Shown here piece after piece: positions 4,784-6,287 of a stretch of 6,287 bases of DNA. The number at the start of each line of letters is the position of its first letter. Position 1 is the first letter of the stretch. The position numbers and the translations under genes were made by a program. The DNA is from Acidobacteriota bacterium (GTDB lineage Bacteria; Acidobacteriota; Terriglobia; Terriglobales; Acidobacteriaceae): NCBI GenBank assembly GCA_021781255.1, contig JAJXXG010000375.1, forward strand, positions 1-6,287, in the 5' to 3' direction. The notes beneath the pieces were generated by a model. The model did no database searches. It was not told the DNA's origin and saw only the letters and a program-made list of their open reading frames with translations.

Positions 4784-6287
4784 ATGAAAGTTGGTAGGCT
4801 GTCGTTATTTTCTCTCGTTATCGTGATGCTTACGCTCTGTGGTTACGCATGGGGGCAGGCTACCTCATCGTTGCATGGAACCGTTACCGATTCATCGGGG
4901 GCGGCCATTGCTGGCGCAACAGTCACTCTGACCCAGTCGGCAACGGGTACCACCCGCTCCACGGTGTCGAACTCTACCGGTGCGTACAGCATTCCTGCGG
5001 TACTCCCGGGCACCTATGATCTGTCTGTGGCCGCCAAGGGCTTTCATACCTATAAGCAAAGTGGCCTGGAACTTCGGGTAAGCCTTCCGGTCACTGCAAA
5101 TGTAACGATGAATGTCGGCTCCGTTGCCACAACCGTTCAAGTGACCGGAACTGCACCGCTGCTGAATACGACCGATGCCACCATCGGCAACACAATGGGT
5201 ACCGCTTCTATCGAAAATCTCCCCATGCGGGCCGAGAGCATGCCGCTGCTGCTCAGCTTTCAACCCGGTGTGGTCTACAACGGACAAAATGCGCTGGAGA
5301 GCAACTATGACACACGCGCCGGGGCTGTAAACGGTGCGCGCAGCGACCAGAACAACATCACGCTCGACGGTGTGAGCAACAATTTTACGTTTGAGGGATA
5401 TGCATTCAATGGCGTGTTGCCTACAACGCCATTTTCCACCCAGGAATTTCGCGTGACGACCTCGAATTACGGCGCCACTCAGGGCCGCTCCTCGGGCGCG
5501 CAGATCACGATGGTGACCAAGAGCGGCACCAACCGGTTTCATGGCAATCTCTACGAGTTCAATCGCAACACTATCGGAGAGGCCAATGACTGGTTCCTGA
5601 AGCAGTCTCAGGTTTCCAACGGGATACCGAATCGTCCCTCCAGGCTCGTCCGCAACGTTTTTGGCGGCGATATCGGTGGACCCTTTATCCGCAACCGCGC
5701 CTTCTTCTTTTTCAACTACGAGGGGCACCGTGTAGCGTCGGCGGCAAGCACGTTGGATATCATTCCGAGCGCCACGCTGCGTGACGGAATCATCCAATAC
5801 CAATGCAAGACTGCGAGCGATTGTCCGGGTGGCAGCGTAACAGGAATAAGCGGTACGAACTACTCCGTTGCGCAAGGCTCCTATGCACTTGACGCGCAGC
5901 AATTGGCGGCGATGGATCCGCTTGACATCGGGCCCAGCCAGGTAGCACTCCAATATTTCGACACATATCCCAATCAGAACACCTCGAATGTTTTGGATGC
6001 TCCCAACTATGCCGGCTACCGCTTCTCGTCGCCCATTACCAGCAAGGACAACTGGTACATTGGCCGCGTCGATTACGTCATCAACAACAAAAACTCTCTG
6101 TTCGTGCGCGGAACAGCAGTACATGACCGCGACGTAACCGCCGGTCCTTTTCTGCCCGGGGCACCGCCTCAAGTCCAGACTGTAGATTTCAGCAAGGGCA
6201 TTGCCGTTGGACTTACGACAACCTTTAGTCCGACGGTTGTGAATGACTTCCGATATGGGATTACGAAAGAGAGCATCGGGAACAACG
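4784..6287 (+). CDS. TonB-dependent receptor with N-terminal carboxypeptidase-regulatory-like domain (Oar-like), 5' part
   Basis: Open for 501 codons to the window edge; relatives are about 1000-1200 residues, so roughly the first half is seen. It is an outer-membrane protein expected to take up large substrates with TonB energy. A signal peptide covers residues 1-25 (basic start, hydrophobic core LFSLVIVMLTLC, likely cut after AWG or GQA). Residues 28-112 form a carboxypeptidase-regulatory-like beta-sandwich (LHGTVTDSSGAAIAGATVTL, STGAYSIPAVLPGTYDLSV, AAKGF). The plug follows, about 115-250, with IENLPMRAESMPLLLSFQPGV, VNGARSDQNNITLDGVSNN and GRSSGAQITMVTKSGTN. The barrel begins with FHGNLYEFNRN, NVFGGDIGGPFIRNRAFFFFNYEG and later SKDNWYIGRVDYVINNKNSLFVRG. 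Two cysteines at 341 and 347 lie in a likely outer loop. No clear TonB box was identified. Position beside the nag genes suggests an amino-sugar or chitin-oligomer substrate, but this is inference. Confidence 0.92.
   Translation, partial: MKVGRLSLFSLVIVMLTLCGYAWGQATSSLHGTVTDSSGAAIAGATVTLTQSATGTTRSTVSNSTGAYSIPAVLPGTYDLSVAAKGFHTYKQSGLELRVSLPVTANVTMNVGSVATTVQVTGTAPLLNTTDATIGNTMGTASIENLPMRAESMPLLLSFQPGVVYNGQNALESNYDTRAGAVNGARSDQNNITLDGVSNNFTFEGYAFNGVLPTTPFSTQEFRVTTSNYGATQGRSSGAQITMVTKSGTNRFHGNLYEFNRNTIGEANDWFLKQSQVSNGIPNRPSRLVRNVFGGDIGGPFIRNRAFFFFNYEGHRVASAASTLDIIPSATLRDGIIQYQCKTASDCPGGSVTGISGTNYSVAQGSYALDAQQLAAMDPLDIGPSQVALQYFDTYPNQNTSNVLDAPNYAGYRFSSPITSKDNWYIGRVDYVINNKNSLFVRGTAVHDRDVTAGPFLPGAPPQVQTVDFSKGIAVGLTTTFSPTVVNDFRYGITKESIGNN

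Noticed and set aside
4892..6172. A 426-codon open frame on the minus strand opposite the TonB-dependent receptor
   Set aside because: The plus strand in this stretch has unmistakable receptor domains; the antisense product has no recognisable motif and is explained by codon bias of the sense gene.
1..6287. CRISPR arrays, tRNA or rRNA genes, insertion-sequence transposase
   Set aside because: No regularly spaced repeats, cloverleaf-type sequence, rRNA segments or transposase motifs were found in reading either strand.

Overview
The window looks like chromosomal DNA from an Acidobacteriota bacterium (Terriglobia/Acidobacteriaceae type). The grounds are GC-rich coding sequence, an amino-sugar gene cluster of acidobacterial style, and at the right end a large TonB-dependent receptor of the carboxypeptidase-regulatory/Oar-like kind that is greatly expanded in that phylum. 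The assignment is inferred from protein style and gene order, not from a search.

Left part (1-3626, all + strand): a tightly packed N-acetylglucosamine catabolic cluster. It runs from the 3' end of a NagB-type glucosamine-6-phosphate deaminase/isomerase (cut by the window edge), through an intact NagA N-acetylglucosamine-6-phosphate deacetylase and a ROK-family sugar kinase, to an intact double-SIS-domain aminosugar isomerase/deaminase-like protein. Junctions overlap: 29 bases for nagB/nagA, and TGATG stop/start overlaps after nagA, after the ROK gene and after the SIS gene. The ROK kinase appears broken. An in-frame TGA at 1702-1704 separates its DIGGTK phosphate-binding loop from the rest, and its 5' end has no convincing start.

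Middle part (3626-4302): remains of two tandem single-domain EamA/DMT membrane transporters. The first carries an in-frame stop and two opposite frameshifts; the second stops after about half of one domain. Since nagA and the SIS gene between and beside these lesions are clean, the pattern looks like selective decay of the kinase and transporter genes rather than uniformly poor sequence.

Right part (4303-4783): about 480 bases of more AT-rich sequence without a recognisable gene. It holds a near-consensus sigma70 promoter (TTGACA-17-TCTAAT) whose predicted +1 falls on an ATG, two tiny ATGA-overlapping reading frames, and a 7-bp inverted repeat. From 4784 to the window end runs the 5' portion (501 codons) of the TonB-dependent receptor, with signal peptide, carboxypeptidase-regulatory-like domain, plug and the start of the barrel.

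Working together (inference): the receptor would bring amino-sugar oligomers such as chitin fragments across the outer membrane. A kinase would phosphorylate GlcNAc, NagA would deacetylate GlcNAc-6-P, and NagB and/or the SIS protein would convert glucosamine-6-P to fructose-6-P. The dead kinase implies that phosphorylation is supplied elsewhere or that the pathway is being lost here.
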